NCBI GenBank assembly: GCA_021799755.1
Contig: JAJYZU010000003.1
Span: 1 to 24,826, forward strand
Reading direction: 5' to 3'
DNA: 24,826 bases
Origin: Thermoplasmata archaeon
GTDB lineage: Archaea > Thermoplasmatota > Thermoplasmata > Thermoplasmatales > Thermoplasmataceae
The notes below the pieces were generated by a model that did not search any database, was not told the origin of the DNA, and saw only the letters and a list, made by a program, of their open reading frames with translations. A program made the translations under genes and the position numbers. The stretch's first letter is position 1, and each line of letters opens with the position of its first letter. Of this stretch, positions 15,747-23,599 are shown piece by piece.

Positions 15747-16601
15747 ATGGACCATGAAATGATAATACCAATGATCACTCCGTTCAGGAATAACCAGATA
15801 GACAGGGAAGGATTGCTGGCCTTCATTAGCTATGCTGAAAAAAATAGATTTGACGGCATCTTTGCAGCCAGTTCAACTGGGGGATTTGCTTCCCTTTCAT
15901 TTGATCAGCACAGGGAATTCTTGAGGTGGGTAATGGAACTGAGTCACAGAATAACCCTGTTTGCTGGAGTGACGAGAAGCAGCCTGGACGAGACAATACG
16001 CATGACAAAAGCCGCGGTTGACCTTGGTTATGAGAAAATAGTTGCAATCAACCCCTTCTATCATAAATACTCACAGGAATCCATAATCAGGTTCTATGAT
16101 GAAGTGCTCGGGAATTGCGACCATGAAGTTTACGCATACAACAATCCCTCACTGAGCGGAAACGAGATTCTTCCTGAAACCATAGGGAAGATCAGGGAAA
16201 GGCACGACAACCTTGCAGGACTTAAGGACAGCGGGAACAACATGCAGCGCTTCAAGGAGTTCATGAAGATACCTGGAATTAAGATATATCAGGGTAAAGA
16301 TGCTCTTCTCTATGAATCATTAAAGTTGGGGGCGATTGGAGGCGTTTGCTCCTCAGCCAATTTCTGCCTTAACACACTCCGCCTGGCAAAGAATTCTCCT
16401 GATTCTACGTCTATAGCTGAAAGAACGGCCAAACTGATGGATCTCTTGGGCAGGTATGAAACTCCTTCAATACAGAACTATCTCTTCAGGACTCAGATAC
16501 TTGGAGAAAAGAATCCAAGGAATTACGTGAACAAGCCGTTCGGAGACGTTATCCATCCTCCGACCAATGAACTTCTAGAGTCACTGCTCGTATTACCCTG
16601 A
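15747..16601 (+). CDS. kdgA: 2-keto-3-deoxygluconate aldolase-like (DHDPS/NAL family lyase)
   Basis: This 284-residue class I Schiff-base aldolase of the dihydrodipicolinate synthase superfamily has the STGG motif (43-46), a catalytic Tyr in YNNP (Y131), and the Schiff-base lysine K160 in LAGLKDSG. Archaeal KDG aldolases of Thermoplasma and Picrophilus cleave 2-keto-3-deoxygluconate to pyruvate and glyceraldehyde in the non-phosphorylated Entner-Doudoroff pathway. That role is inferred here, because dihydrodipicolinate synthase and other family lyases share the fold; no lysine or sugar-acid gene is adjacent. A TTG at 15732 is in frame, but the ATG at 15747 lies exactly 26 bp from the TATA-like GATTATAATC (15717-15726), so it is chosen as a leaderless start. 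Confidence 0.78.
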   Translation: MDHEMIIPMITPFRNNQIDREGLLAFISYAEKNRFDGIFAASSTGGFASLSFDQHREFLRWVMELSHRITLFAGVTRSSLDETIRMTKAAVDLGYEKIVAINPFYHKYSQESIIRFYDEVLGNCDHEVYAYNNPSLSGNEILPETIGKIRERHDNLAGLKDSGNNMQRFKEFMKIPGIKIYQGKDALLYESLKLGAIGGVCSSANFCLNTLRLAKNSPDSTSIAERTAKLMDLLGRYETPSIQNYLFRTQILGEKNPRNYVNKPFGDVIHPPTNELLESLLVLP

Positions 16602-16743
16602 CGCACATGGCGCGGCGTGGGTGACGTAGTTCACCTTCATCTGGGTTTAGATTTCAAGCTTTAATGGGCATTCTATTTTTCATCTCTAATGGTCTGGAAA
16701 GAGGTGCAGGCGAACCTGTAAAGTGTTTTTATCGCAAATGAAG

Positions 16744-16751
16744 TTTATTTA
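16744..16751 (+). promoter_or_regulatory. TATA-like box for the cobalamin operon
   Basis: TTTATTTA is centred 26 bp upstream of the GTG at 16773. This makes GTG the likely leaderless start and places the hairpins at 16619-16718 outside the transcript. Confidence 0.5.
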
Positions 16752-16772
16752 CCAAAGATAGATAGGGAAGGA

Positions 16773-17831
16773 GTGGAAGACGGCGAAAAGCACGGGGGCG
16801 ATATCTGGAGTTTTTCCAGAAGTTCTGGAATACCTCAAGAGGATGTTGTCGATCTCAGCTCAAACGCCAATGATTTTTATTATCCAAAAATTAATTTCGA
16901 TAGCGCATCGTCGTCCATTAGATATTACCCGGAGGTCGATCTTTCTGAGTTCAAAGAGAAATTGTCAAAACTCTGCCGAGTCAGCAAGGATAATGTTTTC
17001 CTGACTGCTGGGCTGACTGACTTCATATATCAGCACATGAATGGGGAATCAGGCAGGACGGCAATAGTCCTGACTCCTTCTTACGGGGAATTTAAAAAAT
17101 CCGGGATCGCTTCCCGTGTCAATACGGTAAGCATTCCTGCAAGAATTGTTTACAACAACCCTAAAATATTGAGGAATTACAGATTTTCTACCTTAGTGAT
17201 ATCGAGGCCGGAACCTCCAACTGGAAGTTTTACAGACTTCGATCGAATAGAGAGTTTGCTGAATATCGCGGATGAAGCGGGAGCCTCAACCGTCATCGAT
17301 GAGGCGTTTATCGATTTTGTATTGCACTATGATCGGGATGAGGCAAAAAGAATGCTTGACAACCATTGTTCAGTATACCTTGGCAGGTCCCTGACAAAAG
17401 TGTTGCCATTCCCGGGACTCAGAATCGGTTATGTCCTGGCTTCTAGGGAATCCATAGAGATCCTAGAATCAGATGGAAGGCCATGGAGGATTGGTGAATT
17501 TGACCTGAGCGTATTGAGGCAGGTTGATCTCTCATTTATCGATGATCTGCCTGATAAGGTGAACACGGAAAGACAATATCTTATCAGAAAGATGGAAGAA
17601 CTTGGATACCTGGTGGTCGGAGATCCAGCAGCCAACTTCATCACTTTCAAAACACCCTCTGGTGTAGAATGCAAGGATCTAAGTCATTTCCTGGCGGAAC
17701 ATGGAATCATGATCAGGTGCCTAGGAAGCTTTGGTTCCTTTGATGCATCATACTTTAGGGTTGCGGTAAAGAGAAAGGAGTTTCTTGACAGATTCATGGA
17801 AGCGGTGAGGTCATTTAAACATGACGGGTAG
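16773..17831 (+). CDS. cobD: Threonine-phosphate decarboxylase-like PLP enzyme (CobD/HisC family), first cobalamin operon gene
   Basis: This 352-residue fold-type I PLP enzyme begins with HGGDIWSFS (7-15), typical of CobD, which makes aminopropanol phosphate for the cobalamin linker. PLP residues include D176 (VIDEAF), the Schiff-base lysine K209 in GRSLTKVLPFPGLRIGY and R217. The segment normally reading NPNNPTG is RPEPPTG (145-151), so the Asn that hydrogen-bonds the PLP O3' is Pro148. It starts with GTG, at leaderless distance from the TATA box at 16744-16751. Its stop overlaps the cobQ start by 11 nt, so it is co-translated with cobalamin genes. The alternative is a histidinol-phosphate aminotransferase paralogue; the operon context favours CobD. 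Confidence 0.82.
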   Translation: MEDGEKHGGDIWSFSRSSGIPQEDVVDLSSNANDFYYPKINFDSASSSIRYYPEVDLSEFKEKLSKLCRVSKDNVFLTAGLTDFIYQHMNGESGRTAIVLTPSYGEFKKSGIASRVNTVSIPARIVYNNPKILRNYRFSTLVISRPEPPTGSFTDFDRIESLLNIADEAGASTVIDEAFIDFVLHYDRDEAKRMLDNHCSVYLGRSLTKVLPFPGLRIGYVLASRESIEILESDGRPWRIGEFDLSVLRQVDLSFIDDLPDKVNTERQYLIRKMEELGYLVVGDPAANFITFKTPSGVECKDLSHFLAEHGIMIRCLGSFGSFDASYFRVAVKRKEFLDRFMEAVRSFKHDG

Positions 17832-19269
17832 GCTTATACAGGTTGTTGGAACATCATCGGGTGCGGGAAAAACGACAATGGTGCTTGCCCTGTGCAGGCA
17901 CTTCAACAATCGTGGGTTGAAAGTTACGCCATTCAAAGCCGTGAACATGTCGTTGAACTCAATTTCTCTGCGCGACGGCTCAGAGATATCAAGGGCGCAA
18001 TGGTTACAGGCACTGGGTGCTCGGATTTATCCAAAAAGAGAAATAAACCCCATACTTTTGAAGCCCCAGGGAGACGGATCACAGGTAATTTCGGAAGGAA
18101 GACCTGTTGGGAAGATGACCATAGACGAATATTATGGGTGGATGAAAAGTAAGGGAAGGGATATCGTATTGAAATCACTTAGCTACCTTCTCGAAAACTA
18201 TGATCTAGTGGTTGCAGAGGGAGCCGGTTCACCTGCGGAGATAAACATGGAAGACAGGGATCTCGCAAACACTTTCATTGCAAGACAGGGTAAATTCCCT
18301 GTTATCATCATCGGAGATATTGATAGGGGAGGAGTATTCGCTTCACTTTATGGAACATACAGCCTAATGCCAGACCGGGATCTTGTGAAACTATTCATTA
18401 TAAACAGGATGAGAGGAACGTTCTCTCTTCTGAATCCGGGCATAGAAAAGCTGGAAAGGTTGACGGGCGTCAGAACTGCAGGGGTAATACCATTTATCGA
18501 AAATATAAACTTGCCAGGAGAAGACTCACTTGATTACCCGATCCAAAGATCACCAAGAGCCAGGGTTGCGGTCATAAGGTATCCGTACATGGAAAATTAC
18601 AGCGATCTTGACCTTTTGATTATGACTGGGGACATTACCTACGTTGACAAAAGTAATGCAGAGGTAATAGATGAATCAAGCCTGATAATAATGCCAGGAT
18701 CCAAGATTGTTGGGTCGGATCTTGATTATGTCATTGATTCCGGCATAGCGGCGAGAATATCTTCTGCCCTGGCCAGAGGAGCCAGGGTTCTAGGGATATG
18801 TGGAGGTTACCAGATGCTTGGAAAGAAAATTTCTGATCCCAATGGAGTCCAGATAGGAAGCACCAGGAATGGCCTGGGGTTGCTGGATATAGACGTAATT
18901 TACCGTGAGGAAAAGACAACCAGAGAAGTAACGTATAGAGTTGCTCGTGACATAATTCCAGAAGGAAAGGCGCGAAACGGTTATGAGATTCACTATGGGA
19001 TAATAAGCAGAAACGGAGAGAGACCTTTGCTTCTTACAGAACTGGGAGATGAGGGATCGGTGTCGCGGGATGGAAAAGTTATGGGTACAAACATTCATGG
19101 GATTCTTGAAAACGTAGAGTTCTTACGATATCTGATCGGGCCGATAGACTTGAAGGTTTCCTACGAGGAACTAGTCGATTCAAACATTGAAAGAATGACC
19201 AATATTTTTATTGATAACATGGATATTAGAGAGATAGAGAAACTCGCGGGAATGAATAACCAAAACTGA
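17821..19269 (+). CDS. cobQ: Cobyric acid synthase (CobQ/CbiP)
   Basis: The 482-residue glutamine-dependent amidotransferase amidates corrin side chains to form adenosylcobyric acid, using ATP. The N-terminal synthetase domain has the P-loop GTSSGAGKTT (10-19), the KAVNMSLNS segment (39-47), and VVAEGAGSPAEIN near 131-142. The C-terminal class I glutaminase-like domain has C327 in LGICGGYQMLG, YEIHYG (H391) and GTNIHGILE (H426). Length is normal for the family. The start overlaps the upstream cobD-like stop, which implies translational coupling. Downstream, a small unknown gene and cbiB follow without a visible promoter. Confidence 0.95.
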   Translation: MTGRLIQVVGTSSGAGKTTMVLALCRHFNNRGLKVTPFKAVNMSLNSISLRDGSEISRAQWLQALGARIYPKREINPILLKPQGDGSQVISEGRPVGKMTIDEYYGWMKSKGRDIVLKSLSYLLENYDLVVAEGAGSPAEINMEDRDLANTFIARQGKFPVIIIGDIDRGGVFASLYGTYSLMPDRDLVKLFIINRMRGTFSLLNPGIEKLERLTGVRTAGVIPFIENINLPGEDSLDYPIQRSPRARVAVIRYPYMENYSDLDLLIMTGDITYVDKSNAEVIDESSLIIMPGSKIVGSDLDYVIDSGIAARISSALARGARVLGICGGYQMLGKKISDPNGVQIGSTRNGLGLLDIDVIYREEKTTREVTYRVARDIIPEGKARNGYEIHYGIISRNGERPLLLTELGDEGSVSRDGKVMGTNIHGILENVEFLRYLIGPIDLKVSYEELVDSNIERMTNIFIDNMDIREIEKLAGMNNQN

Positions 19270-19301
19270 ATGCGATTCCTGTATGGGTGTTTCGGCGGCT
19301 G

Positions 19302-19583
19302 ATGGCTGGAGCAAATAGAGATATGGAAATGAAGGGGTTTGGCCTCGATGATGTGTTGATCAGACCTGGTTGCGACAGGAACCTGGAAAATTTATGTTTA
19401 CACGCTGATAGAGGGAATGCTCTCCACGGATTTTGCGATGAAGGCGTGAAGCACAGATTGTTTGTTCCCATGAAAAGTACCACCAGATGGGTTATTATCA
19501 ATAAGTGCGATGTGCCAGACGAACCAATTTCTTCAGAGTTCACTTCTTTTAAACCGGAAATTAATAGGGAGGGTTGTAAGTGA
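19302..19583 (+). CDS. Small unknown protein between cobQ and cbiB (Cys/His-containing)
   Basis: I do not recognise this protein, which is 93 residues from the ATG at 19302 (or 98 from a GTG at 19287). The N-terminal half has a C.{6}C.H pattern, then H..C and KH (GCDRNLENLCLHADRG...LHGFCDEG), which could bind a metal, corrin or cofactor. A C-terminal VIINKCDVPDE stretch resembles a GTPase NKxD motif, but there is no P-loop. It lies inside the cobalamin operon and its TGA overlaps the cbiB GTG as GTGA, the main evidence that it is translated. Upstream, a 10-codon ORF (ATG 19270) directly follows the cobQ stop and ends in TGATG overlapping its start. It has no Shine-Dalgarno and no known cobalamin gene of this size. 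Confidence 0.6.
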   Translation: MAGANRDMEMKGFGLDDVLIRPGCDRNLENLCLHADRGNALHGFCDEGVKHRLFVPMKSTTRWVIINKCDVPDEPISSEFTSFKPEINREGCK

Positions 19584-20527
19584 TCATTCCCTCCATTCTT
19601 GCTGAGCTCATAATACTGATAGGTGCAGTGATCATCGATGTGATATTTGGTGAACCAAAGGAATATTTGCACCCTGTTGCACTTGTCGGGAAATTATCTT
19701 CTAGAACCGAAAAGTCGTTTATGAAACTTGGCAACAAGGTCCTTGCCGGGTTTGTTTTCCTTGTCGTAATCATTCTTGTCTTTACAGTTCCTCTATTCAT
19801 TGTTTTGAAAATAGTATCCTCTGTCCAGTTCCTCTATTTCATCGTGGCTATGATAGCGTTCAAGACCACATTTTCGATCACTTCCATGGGAGATCATGTT
19901 AAGCCCATAGTAAGAGCGCTGGAAACAAATGATATTGAAACTGCACGGACAAAACTCTCTCTCATTGTCAGGAGGGAAACAAAGGACATGGATGCTACGC
20001 ACGTATGCTCTGCAACAATAGAAACGATTTCAGAAGGTTTCGTTGACGGTTTTCTTACTCCTATGATGTTTTTTGCGCTTTTTGGAATTATCGGAGCCTT
20101 TTTTGCAAGAATCGTAAACACCATGGATTCCATGATAGGATACAGGAACCGCCAGTACTTCGAGTTCGGCAGATGGACTGCGATAGCCGATACCCTGATA
20201 AACTACATACCTGCCAGGGTATCCGCTGCAATCATCTCTTTCAGTTCTGAGCTTCTAAACTACAGGGTGCAGAGTGTTCCACTGAGGGAAGTTCGGGTAC
20301 TTACGGAAAGCACCAATGCCGGCTGGCCAATGGGATCAATTGCCACGTCCCTGAACATAAAGCTAGAGAAATATGGACATTACGTACTGAACGAGAATGG
20401 TTTTGAACCCAGCGTTGGCGATATAAAGCGCACTATGAACATTTATTATACATCTGTCTATCTTTCATTCCTGATTTTCATTTTGCCGATCATGATAATA
20501 GTATTCCTGCTCGAGGTTGTATGGTGA
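19580..20527 (+). CDS. cbiB: Adenosylcobinamide-phosphate synthase (CbiB)
   Basis: The 315-residue integral membrane protein attaches the aminopropanol phosphate linker to cobyric acid. Family marks are the N-terminal helix ending in VIDVIFGEPKEYLHPV (DP.. HPV-type motif), the cytoplasmic LVRRET.DMD segment near 150, NTMDSMIGYRN (a conserved DSM.GY region) near 188, and the C-terminal SAGWPM-like TNAGWPMGSIA. It has several hydrophobic helices, with further ones around 50-95, 155-185 and 290-312. The start is GTG at 19580, overlapping the upstream small ORF's stop, and the 3' end overlaps the next gene by 7 nt (ATGGTGA). Confidence 0.95.
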   Translation: MIIPSILAELIILIGAVIIDVIFGEPKEYLHPVALVGKLSSRTEKSFMKLGNKVLAGFVFLVVIILVFTVPLFIVLKIVSSVQFLYFIVAMIAFKTTFSITSMGDHVKPIVRALETNDIETARTKLSLIVRRETKDMDATHVCSATIETISEGFVDGFLTPMMFFALFGIIGAFFARIVNTMDSMIGYRNRQYFEFGRWTAIADTLINYIPARVSAAIISFSSELLNYRVQSVPLREVRVLTESTNAGWPMGSIATSLNIKLEKYGHYVLNENGFEPSVGDIKRTMNIYYTSVYLSFLIFILPIMIIVFLLEVVW

Positions 20528-21555
20528 ACGAACTAATATCTGGAAATGAAACCGTCAGGAGTGAGATAATTGCGGCTCGCGAAAGCATAGTATTCCTCCT
20601 TCTGGCTGGAACGTCAAATGTGTCACTCAACCCCGGGATATCTGCAGCAGGCGCTACTCCGGAACTCACTCGATTGACACCAGTCGTTGACTCGGAGATT
20701 ATCTTTTCCGGAAATTGCCTCAGCCTCGACGTACCTCCCATGACCCCGGAAGGAATACCTACCCCCGCCATTGTTACAAAGGCATGTCTAGATGGAATCG
20801 CTGTGAAAGTTATTGTGGTCGACGCAGGACTCGCTGCGACCCCTCAAGTACCGTTCATATCCGGAAATCTCGGAGCGTCGCTTGACCCATCAGTTGAAAG
20901 GGCACTGCCAGAATTTCAGAGAGCTCTTGATTTCGGGAAATACGTTGGATCACTTATCTCAGGATACAAAGTTGTCTTCATGGGCGAAAGTGTGCCTGGT
21001 GGAACCACAACTGCACAGGCAGTCATGAAATGTGTCGGAAACAATTTTAACACAAGCAGCAGTTTACCCAGTGATCCTGACATGGAGAAGCTTCGATTGA
21101 TCAAGAAAGCGCAGAAAAGGCTTGGAAATACTGAACTTAAAACAGATCAATGCATTGCAGAGTACGGAGATTATATGATGCCCGTTGCACTGGGAATAAG
21201 CAGTTCATTGCAGGAAAGCACTCTGGTATACTGTGGCGGCACACAGATGGCAAATGTTTTCAGCCTAGACAGGAAAGTCAACAAACCGACAGCGAAACGT
21301 TATGTTGCCACAACAAAATGGGTGATGGATCATCGTCCCGAAACCTTGAAAAAACTTGTCGGAAATGAAAACCTTATAATCTCAAACATAGACTTCAGCA
21401 CAATGCCACAACAGGGACTGAGAGAATATGAAAATGGGCATGTACGGGAAGGTGCAGGCATGGGGGGAGCTTTTGCCCTTTATAGCATCTTGAATGGAGA
21501 CATGAAGGCGCTGTACAACGACATATCAAGTCTTTATGAGAGACTCAGTTCATAA
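20521..21555 (+). CDS. cobT: UPF0284/CobT-family protein (putative nicotinate-nucleotide:DMB phosphoribosyltransferase)
   Basis: The 344-residue protein belongs to the archaeal UPF0284/TIGR00303 family, related to CobT: LLAGTSNVSLNPGISAAGAT (27-46), PGGTTTAQAVMK (159-170) and a glycine-rich HVREGAGMGGAFAL (307-320). E310 corresponds to the catalytic glutamate of bacterial CobT. It probably activates the lower-ligand base (DMB or another) by transfer to nicotinate mononucleotide ribose phosphate, feeding the nucleotide loop. It is the last gene of the operon, overlapping cbiB by 7 nt. Archaeal members are divergent from bacterial CobT, so base specificity is uncertain. It is convergent with pyrF, 2 bp away. 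Confidence 0.88.
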   Translation: MVNELISGNETVRSEIIAARESIVFLLLAGTSNVSLNPGISAAGATPELTRLTPVVDSEIIFSGNCLSLDVPPMTPEGIPTPAIVTKACLDGIAVKVIVVDAGLAATPQVPFISGNLGASLDPSVERALPEFQRALDFGKYVGSLISGYKVVFMGESVPGGTTTAQAVMKCVGNNFNTSSSLPSDPDMEKLRLIKKAQKRLGNTELKTDQCIAEYGDYMMPVALGISSSLQESTLVYCGGTQMANVFSLDRKVNKPTAKRYVATTKWVMDHRPETLKKLVGNENLIISNIDFSTMPQQGLREYENGHVREGAGMGGAFALYSILNGDMKALYNDISSLYERLSS

Positions 21556-21557
21556 AA

Positions 21558-22193
21558 TCAATTCAGGCTTGAATTCACCTTTCTCAAGTAGGCAACCGGA
21601 TCATCAGAATTATAGATGGATCTCCCTATTATAATGAAGTCTGCACCGTGCCTGATGGCCTCGGAAGGTGTTCCTCCCTGAGCTCCGATGCCCGGAGAGA
21701 TTATACATCTCTTTCCTGCTAGCGCCTTGATGTGATCAAGCATCTGCAGATTATTTCCCGGTGCAACAAAACCATAAACACCGCATTCTTTGGACATTTC
21801 TATCATCTCATCGGTGTGCAGGTCCATGAAATCCCTTGATCCACTGTTGCTCATTGATACGACTGAAAACACCTTCATTTCTCCTGATTCCCTTACCAGA
21901 GAATCCATTGAATCCCTGCCAGTGAATTGATGTGATATGATTCCCCAAGCACCGTTTTCCCTAGCTTTTCTTGCAATCAACGCGTTTGTATTTGGTACAT
22001 CCGCTATCTTGAAATCGCATATCACCGGAGAGAATTCGGACAGTTTCCTCACGATGCCTATTCCCCCACTCATGACCAGCGGCCAGTTGACCTTTATGTA
22101 GGCAACTTCATCCTTTATCTGATCGGCCATTCGAATCGCTTCCAAGGAGTCAAAAACATCAAGGGCGGCAATAACTCTTTTCGCTGCCGGCAT
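21558..22193 (-). CDS. pyrF: Orotidine 5'-phosphate decarboxylase
   Basis: The 211-residue TIM-barrel enzyme decarboxylates OMP to UMP. The catalytic charge network is present: D12 (ALDV), K34 (IKVN), and D60-K62-D65 in CDFKIAD. The phosphate-binding parts PGIGAQGGT and IIGRSIYNS are near the C-terminus. Length is normal for archaeal members. A TATA-like ATTATATA on the minus strand (22217-22224) is about 26 bp from the ATG, so the mRNA is probably leaderless. pyrE lies beyond ftsZ, so the two last UMP-synthesis enzymes are near each other but not in one operon. Confidence 0.95.
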   Translation of the reverse strand: MPAAKRVIAALDVFDSLEAIRMADQIKDEVAYIKVNWPLVMSGGIGIVRKLSEFSPVICDFKIADVPNTNALIARKARENGAWGIISHQFTGRDSMDSLVRESGEMKVFSVVSMSNSGSRDFMDLHTDEMIEMSKECGVYGFVAPGNNLQMLDHIKALAGKRCIISPGIGAQGGTPSEAIRHGADFIIIGRSIYNSDDPVAYLRKVNSSLN

Positions 22194-22216
22194 ATAATCA
22201 ACGATTTCTCTTGAAT

Positions 22217-22224
22217 ATATAATA
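22217..22224 (-). promoter_or_regulatory. TATA-like box for pyrF
   Basis: ATTATATA on the minus strand is centred about 26 bp upstream of the pyrF ATG at 22193, predicting a leaderless transcript. Confidence 0.55.
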
Positions 22225-22261
22225 ATTTGTCAAGTGTATAAAAAATCTGCAGGATAGAGCT

Positions 22262-23413
22262 TCAGGAGACTATGTCTATCTCCTGCTCCTGCTCATCACC
22301 GGCAAGAAGTTTTCTGAGCTGTTTTGCATCAGCTCGATTGGCTAGCATGTACGGGGATTTGACTCCCGTAAGCAAAACAAGCACCCTTATCTTCTTGTTA
22401 TAGAATCGTTCCACGCTCGCTCCCCATATTATTTTTGCATTTGGGTTAATGCGCTTTTGAACTTCGTTTGTTGCGCTTTCTGCTTCGCTAACCGTCATGT
22501 CATATCCGCCTATGATGCGTACTATGCAATTCCTAGCATCGCTTATGTCTGCTTCCACTAACCTTGAAGTCAGTGCTTCGTTTATGGCCCTAAGAACTCT
22601 GTCATCGCCAACGCTGGATTCGCCAGTCCCAACCATTGCCACACCCCCATCCTTCATTACTGCCTTCACATCTGCGTAATCAACGTTTATTATCCCGGTC
22701 AGGGTTATGAGTTCCGTCATTCCCTTTATTGTTTCACCCAGCAATGTGTCAGCATAACCGAAGGCGGTCTCTATGGATAGCCCGGGGACCTCTTCAAGCA
22801 GCTTGTCATTAGGTATGGCGATCACTGTGTCTGAATATTGTGCAAGTTTTTCCAGCCCATTTAGGGCGTTCTCCATACGGATATCTCCCTCTGATTTGAA
22901 TGGGAGAGTGACAATTGAAATTACTGTGGAACCGGCATCCTTAGCAGATTTAGCTATGACAGGTGATGCCCCTGTTCCAGTACCACCTCCAAGTCCACAT
23001 GTGATAAAAGTAATATCGGTGCCATATGTCATCTTCTGTATGGGGATTATGTCTTCCAGTGCGCAGTTCTCACCTATTTTTGGTTCCGCTCCCGTGCCAT
23101 CTCCGCCCATGAGATTCCTGCCTATCAGCATTTTCTTCCGTGTTCTTAAGCTCAAGAGATGCTTTGCATCAGTATTTACTGCAATTAATTCTGCCCCATT
23201 TACGCCAGTCAAATTGAGGCGTTCGACAGTATTGCAACCCCCTCCGCCACAGCCAACAATTTTTATCCTGACCTTCTGCTTGTTCGCGATTTCTGCTATC
23301 CTTACATCCTCCGGTGCTGGAGGAAAATTGTCGAAACCGTCCCAGAATCCTGACTCGGATACCTCTTCTTCAAGCAACACCGATTTAGAAATTATATCCA
23401 TTATGTCATTCAT
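22262..23413 (-). CDS. ftsZ: Cell division GTPase FtsZ
   Basis: The 383-residue tubulin-superfamily GTPase forms the division ring at mid-cell. The G-box loop GCGGGGCNTV is at 55-64, the tubulin signature GGGTGTG at 142-148, and the catalytic T7 loop NVDYAD at 243-248 (D245, D248). The first 48 residues form an acidic, Phe/Trp/Pro-containing extension (ESGFWDGFDNFPPAPED) before the GTPase core, longer than in bacterial FtsZ and common in archaea. The C-terminus ends in an acidic DEQEQEIDIVS tail that may be the partner-binding peptide. It is divergent from pyrE across a 186-bp region with palindromes. A TATA-like TTTAAATA (minus strand, 23439-23446) lies at near-leaderless distance. Confidence 0.96.
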   Translation of the reverse strand: MNDIMDIISKSVLLEEEVSESGFWDGFDNFPPAPEDVRIAEIANKQKVRIKIVGCGGGGCNTVERLNLTGVNGAELIAVNTDAKHLLSLRTRKKMLIGRNLMGGDGTGAEPKIGENCALEDIIPIQKMTYGTDITFITCGLGGGTGTGASPVIAKSAKDAGSTVISIVTLPFKSEGDIRMENALNGLEKLAQYSDTVIAIPNDKLLEEVPGLSIETAFGYADTLLGETIKGMTELITLTGIINVDYADVKAVMKDGGVAMVGTGESSVGDDRVLRAINEALTSRLVEADISDARNCIVRIIGGYDMTVSEAESATNEVQKRINPNAKIIWGASVERFYNKKIRVLVLLTGVKSPYMLANRADAKQLRKLLAGDEQEQEIDIVS

Positions 23414-23524
23414 ATGTCTGATAATATGTGTTAAACTATATTTAAATGTTTGTTTCTTATTTTTGCTTTAGTTTAGGCAGTTTTTCTTAACAGCTAAATT
23501 TATGTTGAATTAATATTTCAAATG

Positions 23525-23537
23525 TTTGTCAGACAAA
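23525..23537. promoter_or_regulatory. 13-bp palindrome in the ftsZ-pyrE divergent promoter
   Basis: TTTGTCAGACAAA has perfect 6-bp arms around a single central base. It lies between the two promoters, about 38 bp upstream of the pyrE TATA box. Confidence 0.3.
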
Positions 23538-23545
23538 AATACCAA

Positions 23546-23559
23546 TTAGCTTTAGCTAA
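23546..23559. promoter_or_regulatory. 14-bp palindrome upstream of the pyrE TATA box
   Basis: TTAGCTTTAGCTAA has perfect 6-bp arms with a 2-bp centre. It lies about 12 bp upstream of the pyrE TATA-like element at 23572-23579, a placement that suits an activator or repressor site. Confidence 0.4.
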
Positions 23560-23571
23560 ACTTACAAACTT

Positions 23572-23579
23572 TTTTTATT
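23572..23579 (+). promoter_or_regulatory. TATA-like element for pyrE
   Basis: TTTTTATT is centred about 25 bp upstream of the pyrE ATG at 23600, predicting a leaderless mRNA. The box is weak as a consensus, but its spacing matches the other genes of the window. Confidence 0.45.
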
Positions 23580-23599
23580 CTCTCTCTATACCGTAGTGT

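Noticed and set aside
16602..16743. Possible cobalamin riboswitch or leader structure before the cobalamin operon (stem CAGG-CGAA-CCTG at 16707-16718 and GGTGA/TCACC at 16620-16635).
   Set aside because: No B12-box-like conserved core is visible, and the TATA box at 16744-16751 predicts transcription starting at 16773, beyond these hairpins.
19226..19672. Long open frame on the minus strand opposite the small cobalamin-operon gene.
   Set aside because: It runs antisense through the cobQ and cbiB ends, has no recognisable protein motif or promoter, and the plus-strand gene is supported by overlap with cbiB.
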